The notes: generated by a model not told the origin, from the sequence alone. A stretch of DNA of 52,570 nucleotides from Bacteroidota bacterium (GCA_022571715.1 JACZXH010000016.1:1-52570), one strand, 5' to 3'. Shown: positions 33,921 to 43,022, counted from the first letter of the stretch. Translations and numbers: made by a program.

Positions 33921-33950
33921 AGAGGGATTTCATAAACCTGAAATCCCTCT
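33921..33950. terminator. terminator-like hairpin between convergent genes
   Basis: AGAGGGATTTCA / TGAAATCCCTCT, a perfect 12-bp stem with a six-base loop, placed between parE (plus) and the DUF6249-like gene (minus). The T-tract is poor on both sides (TGTCTT; TAACTGTTTT), so it may act as a weak or factor-assisted terminator. Confidence 0.6.
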
Positions 33951-33969
33951 TGTCTTGCCAACCGGTAAT

Positions 33970-34332
33970 TTACCCGTTAGGTAACGCCTTATCTCTATCA
34001 CGCTTTTCTTCGATGATATATGAAATGCCCAGCCCAACACCACCAAATATGAATAGCATTGAAAAGTACGCTATCTCTTCCATATCCAGTGCATAATCAA
34101 GTAAATAACCGGCAAATAAACCCAGCCCGGCTCCGATCAACAACAGCGAAAACCGTAATGGCCAAAGCGCCTGCCCCGTTTTATTTGATATGCTAAGATC
34201 GCCAGGGTTTAACCCCTTTTCGATCATTCCAAGTCGTTCTATATTAGTATATTTACGTATATACACGATTGTTATCAATATGCCGATTGATAGAATGATC
34301 AACCACAAAATTCCTAAAACTCCTTCTCCCAT
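33970..34332 (-). CDS. small membrane protein, DUF6249-like
   Basis: A 120-residue protein with three predicted helices: WLIILSIGILITIVYI (about 10-25), LLLIGAGLGLFAGYLLDYAL (about 63-83) and FSMLFIFGGVGLGISYII (about 89-107). The loop RKYTNIERLGMIEKGLNPGDL between helices 1 and 2 is the recognisable core of the Bacteroidota DUF6249 family. In other genomes such genes often lie beside ECF sigma/anti-sigma genes; here a sigma gene starts 450 bases away on the other strand. Function unknown. Confidence 0.75.
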   Translation of the reverse strand: MGEGVLGILWLIILSIGILITIVYIRKYTNIERLGMIEKGLNPGDLSISNKTGQALWPLRFSLLLIGAGLGLFAGYLLDYALDMEEIAYFSMLFIFGGVGLGISYIIEEKRDRDKALPNG

Positions 34333-34778
34333 AATAATTGAATTTTAATTGTTTCGTCCTTTTTGACGCATCGTTTCTACATAAGGTTACAGCATGAGCA
34401 AAATTATTCCCACATACACTTCTTACAAGGAGATTGCCCGATCTGTCGTCGGGCAATGACGTGCCCGGACTAAGGGGTTGGGTGTTGCTCAGAGATTCGC
34501 TAAAAATGTGATCGCGAAATTCCGTGCATGTGATGGTGATAATATTGGCTATCAGGTAAGGATGGCAGGTCACGGGCCTCGCCGGCGCGCTGGCCTAGCT
34601 GGAAGACCCGCACCAGTGTAAGTAGGTGAGATCCCCAGGCCCAAACGTCATCCCGGCTTGTCCGGGTAATCCCCCAAACGAATCACTGATTTTAATTTTC
34701 TTCTGTGCGCTATTTTTAAACCAAAAGATAATGCATGATTTATGTAACTTGTATTAAGATCTTTACGTCCAAGATATT
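34333..34778. other. 446-base intergenic region with a dispersed palindrome
   Basis: Contains CCCGGCTTGTCCGGGTAATC (near 34652-34671), related to the motif near 11620-11650. The middle part (34560-34620) is unusually GC-rich (for example CGGGCCTCGCCGGCGCGC) compared with its surroundings. No gene, RNA or complete hairpin terminator recognised. It should hold promoters for the divergent sigma factor and DUF6249-like genes. Confidence 0.45.
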
Positions 34779-35360
34779 GTGAGTAAGACTTATTCTGAAA
34801 TTTCAGACCGGGATACCATTGCAAACATTCTGAAAGGTGAAACACAGGAATACCGTGTTCTGGTTGACCGGTATAAAAATTATGTTTATGCTATTATTGT
34901 CAGAATTTTAAATAATAAGGAAGAAGCGGAAGAGGCTGCACAGGACACTTTTATCAAATGTTTTCAGTATTTAAAAAGCTTCAGTGGTAAATCCAAATTC
35001 TCAACCTGGCTTTATCGTATAGCTTTTAATACGGCAATCAGTTATAAAAGAAAACCGAAAATTGTGGTGTCCGGATTGGAGAATATTATGCATAATGTAG
35101 CCTCAGCTGAACATGATACATCGCATGGATTATACCAGGATGACAAAAAAAATGCAATAGAGAATGGTTTGCTTGAACTTGCACCCGTGGATGCAACGGT
35201 TTTGACACTTTTTTATCTGAAAGAATGTAGTATGGAAGAGATATCAAAAATAACCGGAATTAAAACTAATGCAGTCAAGGTGAAGCTGTTCCGTGCGCGT
35301 AAGAAGCTGGCTGAAGTATTAAAAAATAGCTTTTCATTAGATATGGAGACATTGTTATAA
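34779..35360 (+). CDS. ECF-type RNA polymerase sigma factor
   Basis: A 193-residue sigma-70 family ECF factor. Region 2: YRVLVDRYKNYVYAIIVRIL, then NKEEAEEAAQDTFIKCFQYL and SKFSTWLYRIAFNTAISYKR (promoter -10 recognition). Region 4: LTLFYLKECSMEEISKITG and IKTNAVKVKLFRARKKLAEVL (-35 recognition helix-turn-helix). The start is GTG 34779. The gene 18 bases downstream is a small membrane protein with the position of its anti-sigma factor. Function otherwise unknown. Confidence 0.92.
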   Translation: MSKTYSEISDRDTIANILKGETQEYRVLVDRYKNYVYAIIVRILNNKEEAEEAAQDTFIKCFQYLKSFSGKSKFSTWLYRIAFNTAISYKRKPKIVVSGLENIMHNVASAEHDTSHGLYQDDKKNAIENGLLELAPVDATVLTLFYLKECSMEEISKITGIKTNAVKVKLFRARKKLAEVLKNSFSLDMETLL

Positions 35361-35378
35361 AAGATTATATTTACAGAA

Positions 35379-35906
35379 ATGATTACGGATAAGGAAATAC
35401 AGGAATTGATTGACGGAAGCCTTACAGAAGAAAGGGCCGGCCTGCTTAGGAAACAGATTAACGGCGATGAAGTATTGCTACAGCGTTATACTGTTTTTAA
35501 AAATATTGATTCAGTATTGTCAGATCAGGCGTTACCTGAAACCAAACCCGGATTCACCGAATCGGTGATGCGTAATCTGCCCGCAGCACCTCTTTCCGAA
35601 ACCATAAAACCTGAATTATTTTGGAAGAGAAATTTGATTATGGTATTGGGTATTATTGCTGTTTGTTCTGTTGCAGCTGTGGTATTGCTATCACAGTTTT
35701 CGTTAGCTGAGGTTATCCCGTCCATTGAGCCTCAGCAAATTATATTAAAGGAAAAGACTTTTACAATTGATCCGAACATAGGATTCCGACAAGAATTGTT
35801 TTTCAAGGGGCTGATCTATCTGAACGCATTTCTATGTATTTTCCTGCTTGAAAAAGCAGTTTTAAGGCCTTTTTTCAAGCGTCGCCGACAGCAATACGCA
35901 TTTTAA
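35379..35906 (+). CDS. putative membrane anti-sigma factor
   Basis: A 175-residue protein: a cytosolic N-terminal helix bundle of about 80 residues (DKEIQELIDGSLTEERAGLL, KQINGDEVLLQRYTVFKNID), then one helix (RNLIMVLGIIAVCSVAAVVLL, about 88-108), an exported loop and a second helix (GLIYLNAFLCIFLLEKAVL, about 148-166). N-terminal residues look like the anti-sigma / FecR-type small domain that holds an ECF sigma factor at the membrane, and it directly follows such a gene. No zinc-binding HxxxCxxC motif is seen. Its 3' end overlaps the convergent fructosamine kinase gene by 4 bases. Confidence 0.7.
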   Translation: MITDKEIQELIDGSLTEERAGLLRKQINGDEVLLQRYTVFKNIDSVLSDQALPETKPGFTESVMRNLPAAPLSETIKPELFWKRNLIMVLGIIAVCSVAAVVLLSQFSLAEVIPSIEPQQIILKEKTFTIDPNIGFRQELFFKGLIYLNAFLCIFLLEKAVLRPFFKRRRQQYAF

Positions 35907-36784
35907 AACCTGCTGACTATTCGTTCAACTTGCGAAATATACCCTCCTCCAAAAAGGTTTACATGTACAAGCAGGGGATACAGGTTATAAATTTCCTGTC
36001 TTTCAAAAAAACCCGGAGCTAAAGGTCTGGTTTGCTCATATGCGGTATAAAAAACAGTATCAAATCCTCCGAAAAGTGTAGTAAATGCAATTTCAATTTC
36101 CCTGTTTCCATAATACACGGCCGGATCAATGATTACCGGTTCTCCCCCCGGGCCGGTCATCAGGTTGCCACTCCAGAGATCGCCATGGATCAGTGCAGCC
36201 GGCTCGTTTTCAGGTAATATGGATGGCAGAGACGTGAAAAGCCGGTAAAAAGCATTACGGATAGCCTGCGTTAACTTACCTGAATCCATGGCTCGTTTAA
36301 GCTGGACTTCCAACCGTTGATTGATGAAAAAATCAATCCAATTGTCGGCAAAATTATTTATTTGTGGCAAGGAACCTATGTAATTATCATGATCCAGGCC
36401 AAAGTGGTTAATGGTATGCTGATGCATCGTTGCCAATTGCTGCCCAAGCTGTTCCCAATAGTTACCAGACCGGGGTCCGCTGGTAATGTATTCGGTAAGT
36501 AAAAATGAGTAAGTGTATGCTTCCTCTGTAAAAAGTGGTTTCGGTATCCTCACAGTTTCGGATTTGAGAAGTAATTCTAGCCCCTTAAATTCAGCCTCAA
36601 ACATACTTGGAAATTCATTTTTGAGGTTCCATTTAATAAAGAAGTGACCTGCTTCGGTTTCTATTACGCCGGTGCTGTTTATACAACCTCCGGAAGTATA
36701 TCGAAAGCTAACAAACTTCGTTGGCATGCCGGTATATTCACCTATTCGCTGAATTGCTTTCTTCTCTATTTGTTCAGGAATCAT
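35903..36784 (-). CDS. fructosamine/ketosamine-3-kinase family protein
   Basis: A 293-residue aminoglycoside-phosphotransferase-fold kinase that phosphorylates protein-bound ketosamines (deglycation) or related compounds. The N-terminal lobe has FFIKWNLKNEFPSMFEAEFKGLELL with the ATP lysine region. The catalytic segment is ALIHGDLWSGNLMTG (about 197-211) and the metal-binding segment VIIDPAVYYGNREIEIAF (about 216-233), both diagnostic for the family. Length normal. ATG at 36784 lies just downstream of the terminator for the VWA gene on the same strand. Confidence 0.92.
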   Translation of the reverse strand: MIPEQIEKKAIQRIGEYTGMPTKFVSFRYTSGGCINSTGVIETEAGHFFIKWNLKNEFPSMFEAEFKGLELLLKSETVRIPKPLFTEEAYTYSFLLTEYITSGPRSGNYWEQLGQQLATMHQHTINHFGLDHDNYIGSLPQINNFADNWIDFFINQRLEVQLKRAMDSGKLTQAIRNAFYRLFTSLPSILPENEPAALIHGDLWSGNLMTGPGGEPVIIDPAVYYGNREIEIAFTTLFGGFDTVFYTAYEQTRPLAPGFFERQEIYNLYPLLVHVNLFGGGYISQVERIVSRF

Positions 36785-36795
36785 CTTGCATTGCT

Positions 36796-36825
36796 AAAAA
36801 AACCTGCTTAAAAATAAGCAGGTTT
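36796..36825 (-). terminator. rho-independent terminator of the VWA-domain gene
   Basis: On the minus strand, AAACCTGCTTA / TAAGCAGGTTT forms an 11-bp stem with a four-base loop and is followed by a T run. It lies 28 bases after the VWA gene stop and before the fructosamine kinase gene. Confidence 0.92.
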
Positions 36826-36852
36826 CACTTTAATCAGAATTAATTCGAACGG

Positions 36853-38724
36853 TTAACGGCTTGCGAACACACTGCAGGTTTCAACCATTTGGATAAATTC
36901 CCTGCGATATCCATTCTTATCATCGCCTTTGGCCGATTGTGCCCATTGAATTACATTGCCGCATGTAGCAATCCCTTTAAATTCACTGTCACGAAGTATC
37001 ATGCCAAATGATGCTACTGCCGCAGCCCATCTGAAATTATCTGATGTCTGCTCCCAGGATACCTCACGGTCTTTCACAACAGTGGTAATAAGCCGGCTCC
37101 GGTTTTCATCCGGAAGCTTATACCTTAACTTGATCGTTACCAGTTCGGATGATTTATGTGCATTTGGATTTGTTCTGACTGACTGGTACTTCAGTTCATC
37201 TACATTATATAGCAGTGTATCCTCCACTCCCGCAGGTATGATCTCATACAGCGCCGTTACGGTATGCCCTGAGCCGAGATCGCCAGCGTCCTTTTTGTCA
37301 TTGTTGAAATCTTCATCCTTCAATGCCCGGTTTTCGTAACCTATCAGCCGGTAAGCCTGCACTTTTGCAGGGTTGAACTCCACTTGTATCTTCACATCTT
37401 TGGCAATGGTAAACAAAGTGCCTCCAAATTCCTTTTTAAGAACCTTTTCTGCCTCCCTGATGGTATCGATATAAGCATAATTACCATTCCCCTTATCCGC
37501 AAGTATTTCCATTTTTGAGTCTTTATAATTACCCATTCCAAAACCGAGCACGGTAAGGAAAACACCATCCTCTCTTTTTTCTTCAATCAGTCTTTCCATA
37601 GCCGCGTTACCTGATTCACCAATATTGAAATCACCATCAGTGGCAAGAATCACACGGTTGTTTCCACCTTCAATGAAATTTTCCCGTGCAATGCTATATG
37701 CCAGTCTTATGCCTGCTCCTCCTGCAGTGCTTCCACCCGCATTCAACAGGTCAAGCGCTTCTAAAATGGTTTCTTTTTTATTTCCCGGGGTGGAAGGAAG
37801 CACAAGTCCTGCTGCCCCGGCATATACCACCATGGCAACCCGGTCTTCGCTCCTGAGTTCATTTACCAGTAATCTGAATGAAGATTTCAGCAAGGGCAAC
37901 TTATTGATGCTGTTCATGGATCCGGAAACATCAATAAGGAATACCAGATTCGACGGAGGGAGGTTTTCTTTAAGTATATCCACTCCTTTCAGCCCAATCT
38001 GAAGCAGCTTATGATTTTTATTCCAAGGGGCTGTACCCAACTCGGTGTGAACGGCAAACGGAACGTCTTCACGGGGTTGCTCATAATCATACACGAAGTA
38101 ATTCACCATTTCCTCGATGCGTATCGCATCTATAGGTGGCTTCTGGCCATTGTTGATAAACCGCCGCATGTTGCTGTATGATGCTGCATCCACATCAATG
38201 GAAAAGGTTGAAAGTGGTTTTTGTACCGGATCAAGGAAAATATTTTCATGTATGGCAGTATAATCCTCCGTATTCCAGTTCTGATACTGATTCCCGTCAG
38301 AATATCGTGTAGCATCGGCCTGATAAGAAACCATTCCCATACCCATTGCAGGGGATGATTTATACCCTCTTTTAAATCCCATGGACCTGATTACATAATC
38401 TTCTTCGTCCTTCGGATTGGATAATATCTGTGTTCTTATAAACAGCTTTACATCCAGCCATCCTGCTTTTTTAACTTTGATCTCTTTAGATTCGTAACCT
38501 ACGAGTGAGAAAACAAGCATACCACCCTGAGAAGATACAGCTATGCTAAATGTTCCATATTCATCTGTCGTAGTATGTACAGATGTGCCCTTTAGCAAAA
38601 TATTCACTCCTTTTAAAGGGCCTCCGGTGTCTGAAGACGCAACCCGGCCTTCTATTTTAAATTCCGGCCTGGTGTTTGATAAACTACCTGCCAGTAACAA
38701 TAAAAGAATTAATGACCTTTTCAT
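36853..38724 (-). CDS. von Willebrand factor A-domain protein with CarboxypepD_reg-like N-terminus (YfbK-like)
   Basis: A 623-residue exported protein. Signal peptide (MKRSLILLLLLAGSL), then a CarboxypepD_reg-like beta domain (about 22-98, EGRVASSDTGGPLKGVNILL), a linker, and the N-terminal vWF domain (STFSIDVDAASYSNMRRFI, about 171-195, EEMVNYFVYDY). The VWA domain carries the MIDAS motif DVSGS (265-269) with later TGD..NIGESG segments, and a C-terminal DUF3520-like part ends the protein. This is the YfbK/Bacteroidota VWA architecture; members bind metal ions and probably act in envelope complexes. The in-frame upstream start (38805) is unlikely because ATG 38724 begins the signal peptide. 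Divergent from an ECF sigma factor gene. Confidence 0.9.
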   Translation of the reverse strand: MKRSLILLLLLAGSLSNTRPEFKIEGRVASSDTGGPLKGVNILLKGTSVHTTTDEYGTFSIAVSSQGGMLVFSLVGYESKEIKVKKAGWLDVKLFIRTQILSNPKDEEDYVIRSMGFKRGYKSSPAMGMGMVSYQADATRYSDGNQYQNWNTEDYTAIHENIFLDPVQKPLSTFSIDVDAASYSNMRRFINNGQKPPIDAIRIEEMVNYFVYDYEQPREDVPFAVHTELGTAPWNKNHKLLQIGLKGVDILKENLPPSNLVFLIDVSGSMNSINKLPLLKSSFRLLVNELRSEDRVAMVVYAGAAGLVLPSTPGNKKETILEALDLLNAGGSTAGGAGIRLAYSIARENFIEGGNNRVILATDGDFNIGESGNAAMERLIEEKREDGVFLTVLGFGMGNYKDSKMEILADKGNGNYAYIDTIREAEKVLKKEFGGTLFTIAKDVKIQVEFNPAKVQAYRLIGYENRALKDEDFNNDKKDAGDLGSGHTVTALYEIIPAGVEDTLLYNVDELKYQSVRTNPNAHKSSELVTIKLRYKLPDENRSRLITTVVKDREVSWEQTSDNFRWAAAVASFGMILRDSEFKGIATCGNVIQWAQSAKGDDKNGYRREFIQMVETCSVFASR

Positions 38725-38819
38725 AATTATATTTGTTTGGTTCACAATAGAGATGCAAATAGGAGGAGAATTCCATAATCCGGATTGTTTTTTTATTTTG
38801 AGCACCCTTAAAACACCTG

Positions 38820-39410
38820 ATGGTTACAAATAGTAAAGAATATATTGAGTCAACACCGGATGCATATCTCGTTTTGGAATACAAGAAATCCGGCGATTTG
38901 CGAGTATTCTCGCTGTTGTTTCTCAGATATTATCACCTGTTGTTTGGCGTCTGCATGAAATATCTACGTAACGCAGAAGACAGTAAAGATGCTGTCATGG
39001 AGCTGTTTGAAAAAATTTCGATCGATTTGAAGAAGCACGATGTTCAGCACTTCCGAAGCTGGATTTATGTTCTTACCCGCAATCATTGCCTTATGAAGCT
39101 CAGAAAAGATAAGTCTCATCCTGAAAAAGCGACAGGCGATGAATTTATTTTACATTACACTATGGAATCCAAGCAAAACTGGCATCCTGTTAATGAAGAT
39201 ACCAGTGAAGAGGAATTGGAAATACTTGAAAAATGCATGGGTAAACTACCTGATGCCCAACAGGAGTGCATACGGCAGTTTTACTTAAAAAAGCAGTCCT
39301 ATTCGCAAATTGCCGGTAAATTAAATATTGAAATAAAAAAGGTGAAGAGCTACCTGCAAAATGGCAAAAGAAATCTTAAAATTTGTATTGAAAATGCAAT
39401 GAAAAACTGA
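38820..39410 (+). CDS. ECF-type RNA polymerase sigma factor
   Basis: A 196-residue sigma factor. Region 2 covers SGDLRVFSLLFLRYYHLLFGVC and NAEDSKDAVMELFEKISIDL, with HFRSWIYVLTRNHCLMKLRK; region 4 covers LPDAQQECIRQFYLKKQSYS and IAGKLNIEIKKVKSYLQNGK. It is divergent from the VWA gene and is followed after 1 base by a membrane protein with an anti-sigma-like N-terminus, so these two are translationally coupled. Likely regulates the VWA gene and its own operon (inference). Confidence 0.9.
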   Translation: MVTNSKEYIESTPDAYLVLEYKKSGDLRVFSLLFLRYYHLLFGVCMKYLRNAEDSKDAVMELFEKISIDLKKHDVQHFRSWIYVLTRNHCLMKLRKDKSHPEKATGDEFILHYTMESKQNWHPVNEDTSEEELEILEKCMGKLPDAQQECIRQFYLKKQSYSQIAGKLNIEIKKVKSYLQNGKRNLKICIENAMKN

Positions 39411-39411
39411 C

Positions 39412-40758
39412 TTGAAGCTCACCAAAAACCATATCATCCAATACCTGAAAGGGGAACTCCCGGAAGCTGAACGTCACGACCTTGAGATGCTGATGCTTGA
39501 TGACCTGTTTCTCAATGATGCGATTGAAGGTTTAAGCCGGATGGAAAATCCTGAACAGGCCATACAATTGCTAGAACAAATCGAAAAAGAAATCCGGCAT
39601 AAAACAGATACGGCTTCCCTTCCGTTTTATAGGAGATACCGCTACGGCATTGCTGCCGCTGTCTCACTTCTCATTGTTTCGGTTGTTCTTGTATTGGTAT
39701 TCAGCAAAAAACAGGTAATTCCCCGGCTGGCACAACGCGAAGAAACAGTTAGCCGGCAATATTCCGGATCTGATACTGCGACTATCGCAAAAGATCAGAT
39801 AGAGGAGATTGAAACAGGGGAAAGGAGTCAATATGATGCCATATCGCGCGTAACAGAAGAAGCGGCAACAATAGAGTTTCCTAAAGAAAAAAAAGAAATA
39901 GAAATACCTGTTGCCATCCAAAATGAAGATGAAACTACTGCAGGTAATACCGGAGATACAACCCCAGCTACTGATGCAGATGAACCAACAGACGATTTAT
40001 TAATTGCTGCAGATGCAGGGGAAGAGGAAACAATTTCTGAATTTCTTACCGGCGAAACGCCTGTGACACTTGCACAACCGATTGCCATAGCCAGACAGAA
40101 GGCCCTTATAGAAGACAAGGGTGTGAGGGTTCAGACCACCGAAACCGCCGGAAAGGAAACCGATATATCAATAAAAACAGTAAGCGGAACAGTTTATGCA
40201 AACAATAAAATACCCTTACAGGGTGTGAATGTGATCATAAGCGAAACCGGACGTGGTGCAGTAACCGGCAAAAACGGCCGGTATGAAGTTACTCTTGATG
40301 AACGTGAAACTGAAATACGGTTTAGTCATATTAATTTCCAGCTGTCTGAAATTACTGTAAATCGTAGCGGCATTTTCGATGTTTCCATGAACGCGGACAC
40401 CACCGATTTAATAGAATTTGCTGTTGCAGGAAATGATAATTACGTTGATGCCGAAATATTTGATCGGCTTCCGGTACCCGTAGTGTACAGAGATGCCTAT
40501 TTCAGCTACCTGAAGAAAAATCTGGTTTATCCGCAGGAAGCGATTGAAAATAAGGTATCCGGAATCGTGGTAGTGGCATTTATCGTAGAAGAATCCGGTA
40601 ATTTGTCGGGATTTGAGATTATTGAAAGCCCTGGATATGATAGCGGTGAGGAAGTAATCCGGTTAATAAAAAACGGACCCTACTGGCTGCCCGCTATCAA
40701 AGATGGAAAAGAAACATCTGAACGCGTATATCTGTCCATTCATTTTATTGCAGGGTGA
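39412..40758 (+). CDS. membrane protein: anti-sigma-like N-terminus, CarboxypepD_reg-like domain and TonB-like C-terminus
   Basis: A 448-residue protein. Cytosolic N-terminal part (about 1-75, HIIQYLKGELPEAERHDLEM) resembles the anti-sigma helix bundle; one membrane helix (YGIAAAVSLLIVSVVLVLVF, about 77-96); an acidic low-complexity linker (about 100-240); a CarboxypepD_reg-like domain (VSGTVYANNKIPLQGVNVII near 256-275); and a C-terminal TonB domain (LKKNLVYPQEAIENKVSGIV, then ESPGYDSGEEVIRLI, LPAIKDGK). This could couple an outer-membrane or periplasmic signal to the sigma factor 1 base upstream. Start is TTG 39412. The combination of anti-sigma, CarboxypepD_reg and TonB_C parts is unusual but occurs in Bacteroidota. 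Confidence 0.78.
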   Translation: MKLTKNHIIQYLKGELPEAERHDLEMLMLDDLFLNDAIEGLSRMENPEQAIQLLEQIEKEIRHKTDTASLPFYRRYRYGIAAAVSLLIVSVVLVLVFSKKQVIPRLAQREETVSRQYSGSDTATIAKDQIEEIETGERSQYDAISRVTEEAATIEFPKEKKEIEIPVAIQNEDETTAGNTGDTTPATDADEPTDDLLIAADAGEEETISEFLTGETPVTLAQPIAIARQKALIEDKGVRVQTTETAGKETDISIKTVSGTVYANNKIPLQGVNVIISETGRGAVTGKNGRYEVTLDERETEIRFSHINFQLSEITVNRSGIFDVSMNADTTDLIEFAVAGNDNYVDAEIFDRLPVPVVYRDAYFSYLKKNLVYPQEAIENKVSGIVVVAFIVEESGNLSGFEIIESPGYDSGEEVIRLIKNGPYWLPAIKDGKETSERVYLSIHFIAG

Positions 40759-41142
40759 ATCTGCTCTCCGCAAAGGGATTCAATTGGATGTAGGGCAAAA
40801 GATGTTTAATTCCATCCACTTAATTGTCCATTCGAATCGCTTTCAAGCGGTGATAATTCTTTGCAGATGCGAAGATCAACTGCTTTATTTTCCTGATGAT
40901 AAAGATCTTTCACTGCGTTAGAGATTACAGTTGGGGTTACGATGGCCGGTTGTCGTCAATCCACACACCTCTAACCATTAATAATGTCATTCTAAGTGCA
41001 AAGAAGGATCTATTAGCAGTTAACCAATTAGCGATTTCAGATTCTTCGCATTCGTTCAGAATGACGGGGACTTCTTTTTAGTCAGCCCCAAAGAAAATAA
41101 TAAGGTTGCCCTAAGTAAGACCAGAGTTTGGAACGCTTCCTG
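40759..41142. other. 384-base intergenic region with dispersed repeat sequence
   Basis: Includes ATTCTTCGCATTCGTTCAGAATGACGG (41041-41067), a string of the kind seen in dispersed non-coding repeats of Cytophagales; a weaker related fragment is at about 46695-46719. No gene, RNA or terminator recognised. Confidence 0.4.
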
Positions 41143-41886
41143 CTACAAAATATTATCCCTGATCTTTTTTACATAGCTCCTGCTAATCGTAAATGTTTTG
41201 CCATTCTGCAATTTAGCAATCATGCCGCCATTGAAATGCTTCTCAACTTCTCTCAGATGATTCTGATTAATGATGGTAGAACGGTGAATCCGCAAAAAAA
41301 AAGTTGGATCCAGTTTTAATTCCAGCTTGCTGATGCCTTTTGAACTTACATATTGCTCACTTGCCGTACTGATTACCGTATAATCGCCAGAAGCTTCGAG
41401 ATACAAAATATCATCTACATTGATCCGGTAATATTTATCCGATTTTTGAACAAAAATAGATTCAGAATATCCCGATAACACCCGTGTGCTAATTTCATCG
41501 AGCAATTGTTTCAAATCAGGCGAATTCTCTTTTTTTCGTGAGATCACGCGGTCCAACGCTGTGGCAAAACGTTTTTCATCAATAGGTTTTAGCAGGTAGT
41601 CCACTGCATTTTTCTCAAAAGCCCTCACCGCATACTGGTCATAAGCCGTTGTGAATATCACACTGGGCTGGTACGAAATGTTCTCAAGCACATCAAATCC
41701 ATTTATACCAGGCATATGGATATCCAGAAACAACAGTTCCGGTTTAATATTCTCAATCATATTGATAGCTTCTGTTCCATTTTTGCAGGTTGCGGCTACT
41801 TCAATCTGGTCATACTTTTCCAGAAATTCGCACAGCAGATCCCGCGCCAGCTTTTCATCGTCAACTATAATGCATTTTAATTTCAT
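41143..41886 (-). CDS. LytTR-family response regulator
   Basis: A 247-residue regulator. Receiver domain at the N-terminus (CIIVDDEKLARDLL; phospho-acceptor D55 in LLFLDIHMPGINGFDVL; Thr/Lys positions in FTTAYDQYAVRAFEKNAVDYLLKPI), then a LytTR DNA-binding domain (about 145-245; LYLEASGDYTVISTASEQYV, RIHRSTIINQNHLREVEKHF). The sensor kinase gene lies directly upstream on the same strand with a TAATG overlap of one base, forming a two-component pair. Targets unknown. Confidence 0.94.
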   Translation of the reverse strand: MKLKCIIVDDEKLARDLLCEFLEKYDQIEVAATCKNGTEAINMIENIKPELLFLDIHMPGINGFDVLENISYQPSVIFTTAYDQYAVRAFEKNAVDYLLKPIDEKRFATALDRVISRKKENSPDLKQLLDEISTRVLSGYSESIFVQKSDKYYRINVDDILYLEASGDYTVISTASEQYVSSKGISKLELKLDPTFFLRIHRSTIINQNHLREVEKHFNGGMIAKLQNGKTFTISRSYVKKIRDNIL

Positions 41887-42962
41887 TATGAAACAGGGAT
41901 TTTAAATCTTACTTTGAATCCAGACTCGTCAGCCTCAAGACTCAGCCGTGATTCTTCTCCATACATTTTACGTAAACGCTTGTCAGATATGGATATTCCC
42001 ACCCCGCTGCCATGTTCCTTGATGCCTTTGTTAGCATTTATTCCCAGGCCATCATCCGCAATTTCGAAATATACATAATTTCCGTTCTTCTTAATGGTTA
42101 TGTGAATCGTACCCCCCTCATCCTTGGGCCCTATGCCATGTTTAACCGAATTTTCAACAATTGGTTGTAAAATCATGGGAGGTACCTGCATTTTTAAGCA
42201 GTCCTGGTCAACATTACGGGTAAAATTGAGTCGATCTTCAAATCGTACTTTCTGGATATTCAGGTAATTTTCAGTAAATCGCAATTCATCCGATAAACTT
42301 ACCTGCCGGTCTTCATACGATTCAAGGGCATATCTGAACACTTCCGAAAGGCGGATTATCATTTCCCTGGCTTTTACTTTGTTTTTACCAATCAACATCG
42401 AAATTGAATTCAGGGTATTGAACAGAAAATGAGGATTTATTTGTGATTTAAGCAATGAAAGCTGCATTTCCTGATTTTTTAATGCAAGCGCTGTCTTTTC
42501 TTTCTCCTCTATTCTTAACCGTTCGGTATAATCAACTACATAAAACACGAATGCGGCTGTAAAATACTGATAGTACAACTGAAATGCGTCTGTGCCCAGC
42601 AGGGAAGTGAGATACTCTTTATATTCGGAGTAAGACTGGAAATTGTCGAGATAGTATTCAAAAAAGTAATAAACCGAACCCATCAGAAAAAACCAGGCAA
42701 CAATTCCGATAATGTGTCCAAAAATCTGAACCGGCACCTTAAACCTGCTAACTACTGTACACCATCGCCAGATTGGGTGAATCAGCAGGCAAAGGACAAT
42801 AAAAACAGCTACACCGTTATAGACAGTTGAAATAAACGGGCTTGTGGTCACGTACCTGACAAAAATGGAAATACTGAAAATTATGGCAAACCAAATGCAT
42901 AGCAACAGATATGCTTTCTGCCAGATATGCCTGGCGTTATCCTGATGAAACTTACTTGTCAA
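41886..42962 (-). CDS. LytS-type sensor histidine kinase (His_kinase domain)
   Basis: A 358-residue membrane kinase. Four hydrophobic helices (about 15-35, 47-61, 80-100, 130-145) make an N-terminal sensor; a coiled coil (RLRIEEKEKTALALKNQEMQL) leads to the His_kinase domain with H178 in SQINPHFLFNTLNSISML and the ATP-binding region ILQPIVENSVKHGI and FEIADDGLGI, GSGVGISISDKRLRKMYGEE. The architecture is the standard Bacteroidota LytS partner of a LytTR response regulator, encoded immediately downstream. Signal unknown. Confidence 0.93.
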   Translation of the reverse strand: MTSKFHQDNARHIWQKAYLLLCIWFAIIFSISIFVRYVTTSPFISTVYNGVAVFIVLCLLIHPIWRWCTVVSRFKVPVQIFGHIIGIVAWFFLMGSVYYFFEYYLDNFQSYSEYKEYLTSLLGTDAFQLYYQYFTAAFVFYVVDYTERLRIEEKEKTALALKNQEMQLSLLKSQINPHFLFNTLNSISMLIGKNKVKAREMIIRLSEVFRYALESYEDRQVSLSDELRFTENYLNIQKVRFEDRLNFTRNVDQDCLKMQVPPMILQPIVENSVKHGIGPKDEGGTIHITIKKNGNYVYFEIADDGLGINANKGIKEHGSGVGISISDKRLRKMYGEESRLSLEADESGFKVRFKIPVS

Positions 42963-43022
42963 CCGGAAGGTATTTATGGTAAAAAGTATAAATTTAAAAG
43001 AAAATTGTGGTTACATACGTTT

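Noticed and set aside
33742-33933. A minus-strand frame of 63 codons over the hairpin cluster after parE
   Set aside because: Sequence is arginine/serine-rich shadow of palindromes, with no conserved motif; overlaps the hairpins.
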